NCBI GenBank assembly: GCA_021154065.1
Contig: JAJKJG010000152.1
Span: 1 to 8,988, forward strand
Source of the DNA: Methylobacterium sp.
GTDB lineage: Bacteria; Pseudomonadota; Alphaproteobacteria; Rhizobiales; Beijerinckiaceae
DNA length: 8,988 nt
Reading direction: 5' to 3'
Shown: positions 1-8,988 of the stretch, one piece after another
Numbering within the stretch: the stretch's first letter is position 1
Layout of the letters: every line of letters starts with the position of its first letter
Position numbers and translations under genes: made by a program
The notes under the pieces: generated by a model
The model's input: the letters and a program-made list of their open reading frames with translations, nothing else
What the model was told of the DNA's origin: nothing
Database searches by the model: none

Positions 1-58
1 AGGGTCCCCGAAGAGCGGTGGTCGAGGCGGCTGGAAGCGCCCCGTCCGATGAGGCCGG

Positions 59-134
59 GGCGAGAGAACCGCGGGGACGCCACAGGCCGGCCGACCCAAA
101 GATACATTTTCGGCGTCCCCTCCTCGCCTTTTTT
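59..134 (+). terminator. Terminator-like long-stem dyad followed by six T
   Basis: A two-part inverted repeat is visible. GGCGAG (59-64) pairs with CTCGCC (123-128), and GGGGACGCC (73-81) pairs perfectly with GGCGTCCCC (112-120). Six T follow directly (129-134). That arrangement resembles a Rho-independent terminator on the + strand. The loop between the inner arms is 30 bases, unusually long for a classical terminator, and contains the self-complementary GGCCGGCC (85-92). It would most simply end transcription of a gene lying to the left; one + frame open from the window edge stops at 50-52, just before it. If transcription of the transporter operon started upstream, it could instead act as a leader attenuator. 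The dyad is seen directly; its function is inferred. Confidence 0.4.
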
Positions 135-208
135 CAAGGCCGGGGTCCGCCTCGGCGCTCGCGCCGGGGTGGATTCCGCGCGCGTCGTCACCCGAGCGGG
201 GATTGGCG

Positions 209-224
209 TGGCGCAGCGCTTGCA
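209..224 (+). promoter_or_regulatory. Candidate sigma-54 (RpoN) -24/-12 promoter
   Basis: The sequence TGGCGCAGCGCTTGCA matches the RpoN consensus TGGCACG-N4-TTGCA at 10 of 12 defined positions, with exactly ten bases between the invariant GG (210-211) and GC (222-223). Transcription would begin near 235, giving a leader of about 55 bases before the substrate-binding protein start at 290. No good sigma-70 box pair was seen in the same stretch. No clear NtrC-type or other activator site was recognised upstream; an inverted repeat CGGCGC-TC-GCGCCG at 153-166 and a direct repeat CCGGGGT (140-146, 164-170) are the only nearby structures. Nitrogen-responsive control would suit a peptide importer, but a chance match in GC-rich DNA is possible. 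Confidence 0.4.
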
Positions 225-241
225 GGCGATTGCGCGCCGAC

Positions 242-262
242 CCCGGAGTGCTAGGCTCCGGG
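242..262 (+). promoter_or_regulatory. Perfect 7-bp hairpin or operator dyad in the leader of the transporter operon
   Basis: CCCGGAG (242-248) and CTCCGGG (256-262) form a perfect inverted repeat around TGCTAGG. It lies between the candidate promoter and the Shine-Dalgarno (AAGGAGGG, 278-285) of the substrate-binding protein gene. As RNA it would make a stable stem with a 7-base loop near the 5' end of the transcript; as DNA it could be a repressor operator just downstream of the start site. The dyad is directly visible; which role it plays, if any, is not decided by the sequence. Confidence 0.35.
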
Positions 263-289
263 ACGCCGCAGCAACGCAAGGAGGGCGCC

Positions 290-1867
290 ATGGCTTCGCG
301 CGCGACGCGGGTTCTCGCCTGGGCTCTCGCCCTCTCCGTCCCGGCGGCGCCGGCGCTTGCGGCGGAGCCGCAGACGCTGCGCGCCGCCCTGCACTCGGAC
401 CTCAAGATCGTCGACCCGATCTGGACGACGGCGCTGATCTCCGTCCACCACGGCTACATGATCTACGACACCCTGTTCGCGCTCGACGACAAGCTTGAGG
501 TGCGCCCGCAGATGGTCGATCGCCACGAGGTCTCGCCCGACAAGCGCACCTGGACCTTCACCTTACGCGACGGGCTCGCCTGGCATGACGGCCAGCCGGT
601 CACGGCCGAGGACTGCATCGCCTCGCTCAAGCGCTGGGGGGCCCGCGACACCATGGGGCAGAAGCTCCTGTCCTTGGTCGCCGGCTTTGAGGCGCCGGAC
701 GAAAAGACCATCCGAATGACGCTCAAGGAGCCCTACGGGCTCGTGCTCCAGACGCTCGCCAAGCCCGGCGCCAACGTGCCCTTCATGATGCCGAAGCGCG
801 TCGCCGACACCGACCCGAACCAGCAGATCACCGACTTCACCGGCTCGGGACCGTTCACGTTCCGGAACCAGGATTGGAAGGCCGGCGAGAAGGCGGTCTA
901 CGTCAAGAACCCGAAATACAAGCCGCGCTCGGACCCGCCCTCCGGCCTCGCCGGAGCGAAGGTCGTGAAGGTCGACCGGGTCGAGTGGCTCTGGATCGCC
1001 GACACGCAGACCCAGATCGACGCGCTGACGAAGGGCGAGATCGACTACATCGAGGCGCCGCCGCACGACCTCCTGCCGCTCTTGCAGAAGGACCCGAACG
1101 TCGAGCTCCTGGCGACGAACCCGTACGGGCGCCAATACGCCTTCCGCTTCAACACGCTGCACAAGCCGTTCGACAACCCGAAGATCCGCCAGGCGGTCGC
1201 CTATGCGCTGAACGGCAAGGACTTCCTCGATGCCTCGATCGGCGATCCGAAATGGTACCGCGAATGCAAGTCGCTGTTCCCCTGCGGCTCGCCGCTCGAA
1301 TCGACCGCCGGGTGGGACGACAAGCTCTCCGGGAATGCCGCCAAGGCGAAGCAGCTCCTGCAGGAGGCGGGCTATGACGGCACGCCGATCGTGCTCATGC
1401 AGCAGACCGACATCGCGGTGCTGAAGGATTCCGCCCCGGTCGCAAAGCAGCTCCTGGAGAAGGCCGGATTCAAGGTCGACCTGCAGTCGATGGATTGGCA
1501 GACGCTGGTCTCGCGCCGGGCGAAGAAGGACCCGCCCTCGGCCGGCGGCTGGCACGCGTTCGTGACGACCTGGTCGTCGGCCGAGGTCCTCGACCCGGTC
1601 TCGACGAGCTACCTCAACGCGAGCTGCGACAAGGCGACCTTCGGGTGGCCATGCGACGCCGAGATCGAGCGGCTGCGCGACGCCTTCGCCAAGGAGACCG
1701 ATCCGCAGAAGCAGAAGGCGATCGCCGAGGCGGTGCAGCGCCGCGCCGCCGAGGCGCCGACGCACGTCCATCTCGGCCAATACGTCGCCCCGGTGGCGTA
1801 CCGGAAGAGCCTCTCGGGCGTGCTGGTGGCGCCGAACATCAACTTCTGGAACATCGAGAAGCGATGA
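290..1867 (+). CDS. Peptide-type ABC transporter, periplasmic substrate-binding protein (SBP family 5)
   Basis: Encodes a 525-residue extracytoplasmic solute receptor of the DppA/OppA-like family (SBP_bac_5), which captures substrate in the periplasm and delivers it to the permeases encoded next. The ATG at 290 is chosen because AAGGAGGG lies 4 bases upstream and the protein then begins with a classical signal peptide: basic MASRATR, a hydrophobic stretch at about 8-20, and an AxA-type cleavage site at PALA-AEP (about residue 24). No lipobox cysteine is present. Family-typical stretches include the RTWTFTLRDGLAWHDGQPVTAED region (86-108), the TGSGPF segment (184-189) and the FRFNTLHKPFDNPKIRQAVAYALN region (285-308). 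Five cysteines remain after cleavage (109, 326, 332, 446, 455); the last four sit as two close pairs and could form disulfides. The substrate (dipeptide, oligopeptide, opine or another compound) cannot be told. It is the first gene of the operon. Confidence 0.93.
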   Translation: MASRATRVLAWALALSVPAAPALAAEPQTLRAALHSDLKIVDPIWTTALISVHHGYMIYDTLFALDDKLEVRPQMVDRHEVSPDKRTWTFTLRDGLAWHDGQPVTAEDCIASLKRWGARDTMGQKLLSLVAGFEAPDEKTIRMTLKEPYGLVLQTLAKPGANVPFMMPKRVADTDPNQQITDFTGSGPFTFRNQDWKAGEKAVYVKNPKYKPRSDPPSGLAGAKVVKVDRVEWLWIADTQTQIDALTKGEIDYIEAPPHDLLPLLQKDPNVELLATNPYGRQYAFRFNTLHKPFDNPKIRQAVAYALNGKDFLDASIGDPKWYRECKSLFPCGSPLESTAGWDDKLSGNAAKAKQLLQEAGYDGTPIVLMQQTDIAVLKDSAPVAKQLLEKAGFKVDLQSMDWQTLVSRRAKKDPPSAGGWHAFVTTWSSAEVLDPVSTSYLNASCDKATFGWPCDAEIERLRDAFAKETDPQKQKAIAEAVQRRAAEAPTHVHLGQYVAPVAYRKSLSGVLVAPNINFWNIEKR

Positions 1868-1882
1868 GGACGTGCGCGAACG

Positions 1883-2011
1883 CCTCTCCCGCAGGGAGAG
1901 GCCGAGACGGCGATAGCCGTCCGGGTGAGGGGTTACGGTTCATCCGCGGAGGGCGCACCCCTCACCCGGTCGCGCCGTCCGGCGCGACTCGACCTCTCCC
2001 TCCGGGAGAGG
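1883..2011 (+). repeat. RIME-like palindromic mosaic repeat between binding-protein and permease genes
   Basis: The gap between the first two transporter genes is almost filled by nested inverted repeats. Both ends carry CCTCTCCC-N3-GGGAGAGG hairpins (1883-1901 and 1993-2011). Inside are ACGGC-GATA-GCCGT (1907-1920) and CGCGCC-GTCC-GGCGCG (1971-1986). At the centre CCGGGTGAGGGGT (1921-1933) is perfectly complementary to ACCCCTCACCCGG (1957-1969). The whole can fold as a large cruciform or multi-stem RNA. Intergenic repeats with this CTCTCCC/GGGTGAGGGG vocabulary are well known in Rhizobiales (RIME-type elements); assignment to a named family is by resemblance only. By analogy with REP elements in the malE-malF gap of E. 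coli, it may stabilise the upstream message and lower permease expression relative to the binding protein. Confidence 0.8.
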
Positions 2012-2018
2012 TGTGCCG

Positions 2019-2956
<938 letters not shown>

Positions 2957-2960
<4 letters not shown>

Positions 2961-3882
2961 GCGTCGAGCCCGCCATCCTGTCGCCGACGCAGCCGGTCGC
3001 GCTGCAGCCGCGCTCCGGCGTCTGGTCGCGGCTCCTGCGCAACCCGGGCGTCCTCATCGGCGGCTTCATCATCCTCGTCATGGTCGCCATCGGCGTTGCG
3101 GCGCCGGTGCTCGGCACCATCGGACCCTCGGAGATCAACCCGACCTTCCGCAACCGCGTGCCCGGCGTCGAGCGGACGATCCGGGCCGACGACGGCAGCC
3201 AGCGCCAGTTCACGCACTGGATGGGCACCGACTCGCTCGGCCGCGACATCTACAGCCGCGTCCTCTACGGCGCGCGCGTGTCGATCCTCGTCGGCATCAC
3301 GGTTGCGGTCATCAGCATCGCGGTCGGTCTCGTCATCGGCCTCGTCGCCGGCTACGTACGCTGGGTCGACGGGCTCGTCATGCGGCTGATGGACGGACTT
3401 ATGGCGATCCCGGCGATCCTGCTCGCGATCGCGCTCGTGTCGCTGTTCCGGGCCGGGCTCGCGAGCGTCATCGTCGCGATCGTCGTGCCGGAGATCCCGC
3501 GGGTCGTGCGCCTCGTGCGCTCGATCGTGCTGTCGGTGCGCGAGGAGCCCTATGTCGAGGCGGCGATCATGGCCGGCACGCCGACGCCGCTCCTCCTGAT
3601 ACGCCACGTCCTGCCGAATACCGTCGCGCCGCTGATCGTGCAGGGCACCTTCATCTGCGCCAACGCGATCCTGATCGAGGCGATCCTGTCCTTTCTCGGC
3701 GTCGGCATCCCGCCCGAGACGCCGACCTGGGGCAACATCATGGCCGAGGGCCGCTCGCTCTTCCGCATCTACCCGCACAACATCCTGTTCCCGGGCGTCT
3801 TCCTCGCCCTGACCGTGCTCGCCGTAAACATGCTCGGCGACGCGCTGCGCGACACCCTCGACCCCAAGATGGCGCGGCGCTG

Positions 3883-3883
<1 letters not shown>
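2957..3883 (+). CDS. Peptide-type ABC transporter permease, DppC/OppC-like
   Basis: A 308-residue partner permease with a cytoplasmic N-terminal tail before the first membrane segment (about 33-53), as usual for Dpp[22 protein letters not shown] (87-107) is the conserved DppC stretch. The EAA loop spans about 196-221 (REEPYVEAA, then RHVLPN), and [14 protein letters not shown] (246-259) precedes the final periplasmic loop and last helix. The start is taken as TTG at 2957, which overlaps the preceding stop (TTGA), gives the expected N-terminal length and has GAGG at 2945-2948. The same frame stays open far upstream through the previous gene, but that part is a GC-rich shadow and not protein. 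The stop TGA (3881-3883) shares a base with the ATG of the ATPase gene, so all three membrane and ATPase genes look translationally coupled. Confidence 0.9.
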
Positions 3884-5504
<1,621 letters not shown>

Positions 5505-5508
<4 letters not shown>

Positions 5509-5532
5509 AAGATTAGCCAACTGGTCTAATAT
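5505..5532 (+). promoter_or_regulatory. Candidate sigma-70-type promoter of the toxin-antitoxin module
   Basis: TTGAAA (5505-5510), which includes the stop codon of the ATPase gene, and TAATAT (5527-5532) are separated by 16 bases, an acceptable -35/-10 arrangement; the C before TTGA also fits the alphaproteobacterial CTTGAC preference. Transcription would start near 5538-5541, giving a leader of under 20 bases before the antitoxin ATG at 5557. The -10 box lies inside the palindromic operator. The stretch is clearly more A/T-rich than its surroundings. The boxes are seen in the sequence; promoter activity is inferred. Confidence 0.5.
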
Positions 5533-5540
5533 TTAGACCA
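5522..5540 (+). promoter_or_regulatory. Perfect palindromic operator for antitoxin autoregulation
   Basis: TGGTCTAA (5522-5529), spacer TAT and TTAGACCA (5533-5540) form a perfect inverted repeat in an otherwise GC-rich window. It lies 16 bases upstream of the antitoxin start and covers the candidate -10 box. Phd/YefM- and VapB-type antitoxins commonly bind such short dyads alone or with their toxin and repress their own promoter. Binding by this antitoxin is inferred from position and symmetry. Confidence 0.7.
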
Positions 5541-5556
5541 AATCGGGGTTGCTGCG

Positions 5557-5796
5557 ATGATCGAAGTGGGCGCATACGAGGCGAAGACGCAGCTCTCCGC
5601 TCTCCTCGACAGGGTCGAGCGGGGCGAGGAGGTTCGGATCACACGACATGGCCGTCCGGTTGCCAGGCTGGTGCCGGATCATGAGGTCGACAAGAGAGCC
5701 ATCGACAAAGCGATCGCCGAGTTGAAGGCCATCCGCGAGGGCGCTCGCCTCGACGGATTGTCTTGGAAGGAGTTGCGCGACGCGGGTCGCCGATGA
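5557..5796 (+). CDS. Type II antitoxin, Phd/YefM family (partner of PIN toxin)
   Basis: A 79-residue cytoplasmic antitoxin. The N-terminal half, with YEAKTQLSALLDRVERGEEV (7-26) followed by ITRHGRPVARLVP (28-40), is the Phd/YefM fold that dimerises and binds DNA. The C-terminal part, a charged helix (about 44-64) and then LSWKELRDAGRR (68-79), is where such antitoxins wrap the toxin and cover its active site. It would neutralise the PIN nuclease encoded next and repress its own operon through the palindrome at 5522-5540. The start ATG at 5557 has only a weak GGGG (5545-5548) as ribosome-binding site. The stop overlaps the toxin ATG (ATGA), the usual coupled arrangement. Third codon positions are visibly less G/C-biased than in the transporter genes, suggesting separate acquisition. 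Confidence 0.9.
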   Translation: MIEVGAYEAKTQLSALLDRVERGEEVRITRHGRPVARLVPDHEVDKRAIDKAIAELKAIREGARLDGLSWKELRDAGRR

Positions 5797-6206
5797 GCTT
5801 TGTTCTCGACTGCTCGATCGCGATGAGCTGGGTATTCGTAGACGAGAAGTCGCCTCAAACGGATCGACTGCTTGAGCGCCTTCGTGACCACGGCGCGATC
5901 GTCCCCGCGCTCTGGTTCCTCGAGGTTACAAACGCCTTCCTTCAGGGCGAGATCAAAGGCCGGACCACCCGCTCCGTGACAACTCAGACGATCAGGCGGT
6001 TGCAGGTCTTGCCTATCGAAGTCGACGACGGCGCCACAACCCGCGCGTTTCACGAGGTGCTCGAAGTGGCGCGCGCGGAGCGCCTGACTGCCTATGATGC
6101 CGCCTATCTCGAACTTGCCGTCAGACGATCCGTTCCGCTCGCGACCAAGGATCGTGACCTTGCCAAAGCGTGTCGGCGATACGGCGTCCCGCTGCTGTTG
6201 CGCTGA
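5793..6206 (+). CDS. vapC: PIN-domain ribonuclease toxin, VapC-like
   Basis: A 137-residue PIN-domain protein of normal VapC size. The acidic residues expected to hold Mg2+/Mn2+ are present: Asp6 in FVLDCSIAMSW, Glu44 in WFLEVTNAF, Asp102 in LTAYDAAYLELA, and Asp120 and Asp122 in LATKDRDLAKA. Nothing suggests inactivation. VapC toxins are endoribonucleases that cleave specific RNAs such as tRNAs when the antitoxin is degraded; the target here is unknown. The start at ATG 5793 overlaps the antitoxin stop and places the first catalytic Asp at residue 6; a longer frame from 5763 adds residues no PIN protein needs. Base use resembles the antitoxin more than the flanking genes. Adenine deaminase starts 15 bases after the stop, so both may share a transcript. 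Confidence 0.92.
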   Translation: MSFVLDCSIAMSWVFVDEKSPQTDRLLERLRDHGAIVPALWFLEVTNAFLQGEIKGRTTRSVTTQTIRRLQVLPIEVDDGATTRAFHEVLEVARAERLTAYDAAYLELAVRRSVPLATKDRDLAKACRRYGVPLLLR

Positions 6207-6221
6207 GGACACGGGGCGGTC

Positions 6222-7919
6222 ATGAGCGACCTCAAGGCCCGCATCGCCCAAGGCCGCGGGACCAAGCTCGCCGACCTCGTCGTCAAGAACGTGCGCCTGC
6301 TCGATTTCGTCACCGGCGTGCTCGTGCCGACCGACATCGCCGTCTGCGGCGACACCATCGTCGGCACCTATGGCGAGTATCGCGGCGCGCGCGAGATCGA
6401 CGGCGCCGGACGCATCGCCGTGCCAGGCTTCATCGACGCGCATCTGCATGTCGAGTCCTCGCTCGTCACGCCGTTCGAGTTCGAGCGCTGCGTGCTGCCG
6501 CGCGGCGTGACGACGGCGATCTGCGACCCGCACGAGATGGCGAACGTCCTCGGCACCGCAGCCTTCGACTATTTCCTCGCCGCGTCGGAACGCATGATCA
6601 TGGACCTGCGCGTGCAGCTCTCGAGCTGCGTCCCGGCGACCGAGCTGGAGACCTCGGGCGCGCGGATCGAGGTCCCCGACCTTCTGCGCTATCGCGATCA
6701 CCCGAAGGTCCTTGGGCTCGCCGAGTTCATGAACGTGCCCGGGGTGCTTGCCGCCGATCCGGGCTGCATCGCGAAGCTCGAGGGCTTCGCCGATCGCCAC
6801 ATCGACGGCCATGCGCCGCTGCTGCGCGGACGCGACCTCAACGGCTATCTCGCGGCCGGCATCCGCACCGACCACGAGACCACCGGCGCCGACGAGGCGC
6901 TGGAGAAGATCCGCAAGGGCATGACCGTGCTGATCCGCGAGGGCTCGGTGTCGAAGGACCTCGCGGCGTTGAGCCACCTGCTCACGGTCGAGACCTCGCC
7001 CTTCTTCGCGCTCTGCACCGATGACCGGAATCCGCTCGACATCGCCGAGGAGGGTCACCTCGACCACATGATCCGCACGCTGATCGCCCGCGGCTGCCCG
7101 CCGCTCGCGGTCTATCGCGCGGCTTCGCTGACGGCGGCGCGGGCGTTCGGGCTTCCCGACCGCGGCATGATCGCACCCGGCCGGCGCGCCGACGTCGTCC
7201 TCCTCGACGACCTCGAGGCTTGCGCAGTCGCGGCGGTGGTCTCCGCCGGCCGGATCGTCGACGAGGCGCTGTTCGCGACGCGCGAGCCGGTCGCGCCGAT
7301 CGGGCTTGAGAGCGTCAAGGCGACGCCGGTCACGGCAGAGCGCTTCCGTGTCGCGGCGAGGACCGGCCCTCAGTCCGTGATCGGGGTGATCCCGGGGAAG
7401 ATCCTGACCAAGCATCTGCGGTGCGATCTCCCGGCGCGCGGCGGCGCGCGATGCATCGACCTTGCTCAGGACGTGATCAAGGTCGCGGTCGTCGCGCGGC
7501 ACGGCATCAACCGCAACATCGGCCTGGGCTTCGTCAACGGCTTCGGCCTGAAGCGCGGCGCGATCGCCTCCTCGGTCGGGCACGACAGCCACAACATCTG
7601 CGTCGTCGGAGCCGATGACGGCGACATGGCGGTCGCGGTCAACCGCATCATCGCGCTCCAGGGCGGCTTTGCCGTCGTATCGGAGGGGACGGTCCGGGCC
7701 GAGCTGGCGCTGCCGATCGCCGGCCTGATGAGCGACCGCTCTTTCGAGGCCGTCCGCGACGCGCTGCTTCCGCTCCGCGGCGCCGCGCGGGCGCTCGGCG
7801 TCACCCTTGCCGAGCCGTTCCTGCAGGTGGCTTTCCTGCCGCTGCCGGTGATCCCGCATCTGAAGATCACCGACCGCGGGCTCGTCGACGTCGACCGCTT
7901 CGCGCTGATCGAGGGTTAG
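6222..7919 (+). CDS. ade: Adenine deaminase (EC 3.5.4.2)
   Basis: A 565-residue cytoplasmic amidohydrolase converting adenine to hypoxanthine and ammonia in purine salvage and catabolism; the length is normal for the family. The N-terminal beta domain leads into [13 protein letters not shown] (68-80), whose His74 and His76 are the first metal ligands. Other characteristic stretches are [20 protein letters not shown] (92-111), LAEFMN with the conserved Glu168, DGHAP (195-199, His197), RTDHE (215-219, His218) and LCTDDRNP (264-271) with the catalytic Asp. The C-terminal domain has SVGHDSHNI (451-459), specific to adenine deaminases and absent from most amidohydrolases. No key residue is missing. 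GGGGCGG (6213-6219) lies just before the ATG. No separate promoter is apparent in the 15-base gap after vapC, so transcription may come from the toxin-antitoxin promoter or an internal one. The stop interlocks with that of the converging methyltransferase gene. Confidence 0.95.
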   Translation: MSDLKARIAQGRGTKLADLVVKNVRLLDFVTGVLVPTDIAVCGDTIVGTYGEYRGAREIDGAGRIAVPGFIDAHLHVESSLVTPFEFERCVLPRGVTTAICDPHEMANVLGTAAFDYFLAASERMIMDLRVQLSSCVPATELETSGARIEVPDLLRYRDHPKVLGLAEFMNVPGVLAADPGCIAKLEGFADRHIDGHAPLLRGRDLNGYLAAGIRTDHETTGADEALEKIRKGMTVLIREGSVSKDLAALSHLLTVETSPFFALCTDDRNPLDIAEEGHLDHMIRTLIARGCPPLAVYRAASLTAARAFGLPDRGMIAPGRRADVVLLDDLEACAVAAVVSAGRIVDEALFATREPVAPIGLESVKATPVTAERFRVAARTGPQSVIGVIPGKILTKHLRCDLPARGGARCIDLAQDVIKVAVVARHGINRNIGLGFVNGFGLKRGAIASSVGHDSHNICVVGADDGDMAVAVNRIIALQGGFAVVSEGTVRAELALPIAGLMSDRSFEAVRDALLPLRGAARALGVTLAEPFLQVAFLPLPVIPHLKITDRGLVDVDRFALIEG

Positions 7920-8662
7920 ACCCGCCCTGCCCGCAGCGACAGCGGGAAACGCAACCGGCGCGGCGTCTCCGGATCGCCCCAGGCCGCCGCGAGCTCGCGC
8001 CGGAAGCGCTCGACGGGCGCACGGCCGAGCGCCTTCTCGGCCGCCTTCACCGCCGACCAGGTGTCGACGTAGCCGGTGAACGCGTCGAAGGTCCATGCGG
8101 CTTCGATCGCGAGCGGCGGCGCCGCGAATTCCGCGAACGGAAAATCGAAGGAGCGGTAGCCCTCCTCGACATGCCGGCGCTCCGGCGGCCAATACGGGCC
8201 GACGACCTTCCAGTAGAAATGCTTGACGACGGAGTCGACCGGCTCGTCCATCTCGATGATGCCGTAGGTCACGAGCGCGACGAGCCCCCGCGGGCGCGCC
8301 ACGCGCCGCGCCTCGGCGTGGAAGGCCGGAAGGTCGAACCAATGCGCCGCCTGCGCGGCAACGACGAGATCGGCGCTTGCATCGCCGAGGCCGCTCGCCT
8401 CCGCCGGCGCGACCCGGTACGCGACGCGGGCGTGCGGCTCCGCGTTCTCGATCTGCTTTCCGCTCGCGTCGGTCGCGACGACGCGCGCGAAGCGCTCGCC
8501 CAGAAGAACCGACAGCTGTCCCGTGCCGCAGCCGCAATCGAGCGCGAGCTCCGTGCCTGGCGCCGCGTCGGCGAGGAAATCGACGAGCGCGCGCGGATAG
8601 GTCGGCCGGTAGGCGGCGTATTCGGCCGAGCGGGTCGAGAAATGGTCCTTGAAGGCGCTCAT
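7916..8662 (-). CDS. Class I SAM-dependent methyltransferase (Methyltransf_11-like), substrate unknown
   Basis: A 248-residue soluble protein with a Rossmann-fold methyltransferase core. The N-terminus [16 protein letters not shown] (8-23) is the start typical of one small-molecule methyltransferase subfamily. Motif I is LDCGCGTGQ (41-49), which binds S-adenosylmethionine; Asp65 in VATDAS probably contacts the ribose; QAAHWFD (104-110) is the post-core motif shared by that subfamily; and [15 protein letters not shown] (120-134) is motif III. The C-terminal third is aromatic-rich and probably shapes the acceptor site. The acceptor is not predictable, and neighbours give little help. Its ATG overlaps the stop of the gamma-glutamyltransferase gene (ATGA), so the two are probably co-transcribed leftwards. 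It ends head-on with ade: TTAG at 7916-7919 contains both stop codons, with no terminator between them. Confidence 0.88.
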   Translation of the reverse strand: MSAFKDHFSTRSAEYAAYRPTYPRALVDFLADAAPGTELALDCGCGTGQLSVLLGERFARVVATDASGKQIENAEPHARVAYRVAPAEASGLGDASADLVVAAQAAHWFDLPAFHAEARRVARPRGLVALVTYGIIEMDEPVDSVVKHFYWKVVGPYWPPERRHVEEGYRSFDFPFAEFAAPPLAIEAAWTFDAFTGYVDTWSAVKAAEKALGRAPVERFRRELAAAWGDPETPRRLRFPLSLRAGRV

Positions 8663-8988
8663 CCGGCGACGGCTTCGGCGCAGGGCTGCCAGGGCTCGAC
8701 AGCGCCTTCGGCCGCGCCGTTCCGCCGGCGCACCGCGCTCGCGATGGTGAAGTTGTAGGGATAGCCCTCGCGATTGGCGGCGACGGTCGGATGGCGCGCG
8801 CCGATCGTCGCGATCGCCGCTTCGCCGAGCGTCCAGTCGGCGACGACCTTGTCGGGCCCGGACACGTCGATGCGCGGCGCATGCATCGCATTCTCGAGGG
8901 TCATGCCGTAATCGACCATGAAGGAGAGCAGGTTGAAGACGGCCGGCATGATCTTGCGTCCACCGGCGCCGCCGAGGCCGATCACGTC
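8659..8988 (-). CDS. Gamma-glutamyltransferase family protein, C-terminal part (runs off the window)
   Basis: Only the last 109 codons are in view; the frame is open to the right edge. The stretch GAGGRKIMPAVFNLLSFMVDYGM followed by ENAMHAPRID matches the end of the small catalytic subunit of gamma-glutamyltranspeptidases, which cleave gamma-glutamyl bonds (for example of glutathione) and transfer or hydrolyse the glutamyl group, usually in the periplasm. GAGGRK replaces the GSPGGSR of well-studied enzymes; the GG pair that forms the oxyanion hole is kept. The nucleophilic Thr, signal peptide and large subunit lie outside the window, so activity cannot be judged. The GTG near 8985 is an internal Val, not a start. 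The C-terminal tail after the HPTVAANREGYPYNFTIASA region is low in recognisable motifs. It overlaps the methyltransferase start by 4 bases. Confidence 0.85.
   Translation of the reverse strand, partial: DVIGLGGAGGRKIMPAVFNLLSFMVDYGMTLENAMHAPRIDVSGPDKVVADWTLGEAAIATIGARHPTVAANREGYPYNFTIASAVRRRNGAAEGAVEPWQPCAEAVAG

Noticed and set aside
1..52. Possible 3' end of an upstream + strand gene (frame open from position 2 to TGA at 50-52)
   Set aside because: Only 16 codons (Gly/Arg/Lys-rich) are visible with no recognisable motif. The terminator-like dyad right after it is suggestive, but this is too little to call a gene.
1..107. Short - strand frame starting at ATG 107 and open to the left edge
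   Set aside because: No ribosome-binding site, no recognisable motif, and it crosses the terminator-like dyad; an open frame of this size is expected by chance here.
140..170. Direct repeat CCGGGGT (140-146, 164-170) and dyad CGGCGC-TC-GCGCCG (153-166) as activator-binding sites for the sigma-54-like promoter
   Set aside because: Too short and G/C-only to stand out from background, closer than usual enhancer sites, and unlike the NtrC consensus.
203..289. Upstream TTG start extending the substrate-binding protein by 29 residues
   Set aside because: It would precede the signal peptide with an unrelated segment and overlaps the candidate promoter; ATG at 290 has a strong Shine-Dalgarno and a proper signal peptide directly after it.
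49..498. Open frame across the leader into the binding-protein gene
   Set aside because: It overlaps the binding-protein gene in another frame and has the Arg/Ala/Gly composition of a GC-rich shadow.
5763..5792. Longer toxin start upstream of ATG 5793
   Set aside because: It adds residues before the conserved PIN N-terminus and loses the coupled ATGA overlap with the antitoxin stop.
5679..8891. A very long open frame on the - strand spanning ade, vapC and the methyltransferase region
   Set aside because: It is antisense to ade, vapC and part of the antitoxin, and out of frame with the - strand genes. Its product is Arg/Asp/Ala-rich with no recognisable domain; long shadow frames are expected in GC-rich DNA.

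Overview
This is a GC-rich bacterial window, most likely from an alphaproteobacterium of the Hyphomicrobiales (Rhizobiales). The reasons are the strong G/C preference at third codon positions, a RIME-like mosaic of CCTCTCCC/GGGAGAGG and GGGTGAGGGG palindromes, and the protein families present. I cannot name a genus from sequence reading alone. There are eight genes, no RNA genes, no CRISPR array and no transposase. I find no clear new defence or biosynthetic system; the notable signals are regulatory.

Positions 1-289 hold no convincing gene. They contain a terminator-like dyad with a T run (59-134), a candidate sigma-54 promoter (209-224) and a short perfect hairpin (242-262), followed by a strong Shine-Dalgarno. 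Positions 290-5508 form a complete peptide-type ABC importer operon on the + strand: a secreted family-5 substrate-binding protein, two inner-membrane permeases, and one protein fusing the two ATPases usually encoded separately (DppD/DppF type). The last three genes are translationally coupled by 1-4 base overlaps. The binding-protein gene is instead separated from the first permease by a repeat of about 130 bases whose last arm supplies that permease's ribosome-binding site.

Positions 5505-6206 carry a compact type II toxin-antitoxin module: a Phd/YefM-type antitoxin and a VapC-like PIN-domain toxin, overlapping by ATGA. The module is preceded by a perfect 19-base palindrome that overlaps a candidate -10 box. 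Its codon choice looks less GC-biased than its neighbours, and it appears to have been inserted between the transporter operon and the next gene. Adenine deaminase (ade, 6222-7919) follows the toxin after 15 bases.

On the - strand, the end of a divergent gamma-glutamyltransferase gene (8988-8659, running off the right edge) overlaps by 4 bases a class I SAM-dependent methyltransferase gene (8662-7916). The methyltransferase converges on ade with interlocked stop codons (TTAG).

Peptide uptake, adenine deamination (which releases ammonia) and gamma-glutamyl hydrolysis or transfer would fit nitrogen scavenging, and the sigma-54-like promoter would suit that. This link is inference. The toxin-antitoxin module is most simply a passenger, though its promoter may also drive ade.
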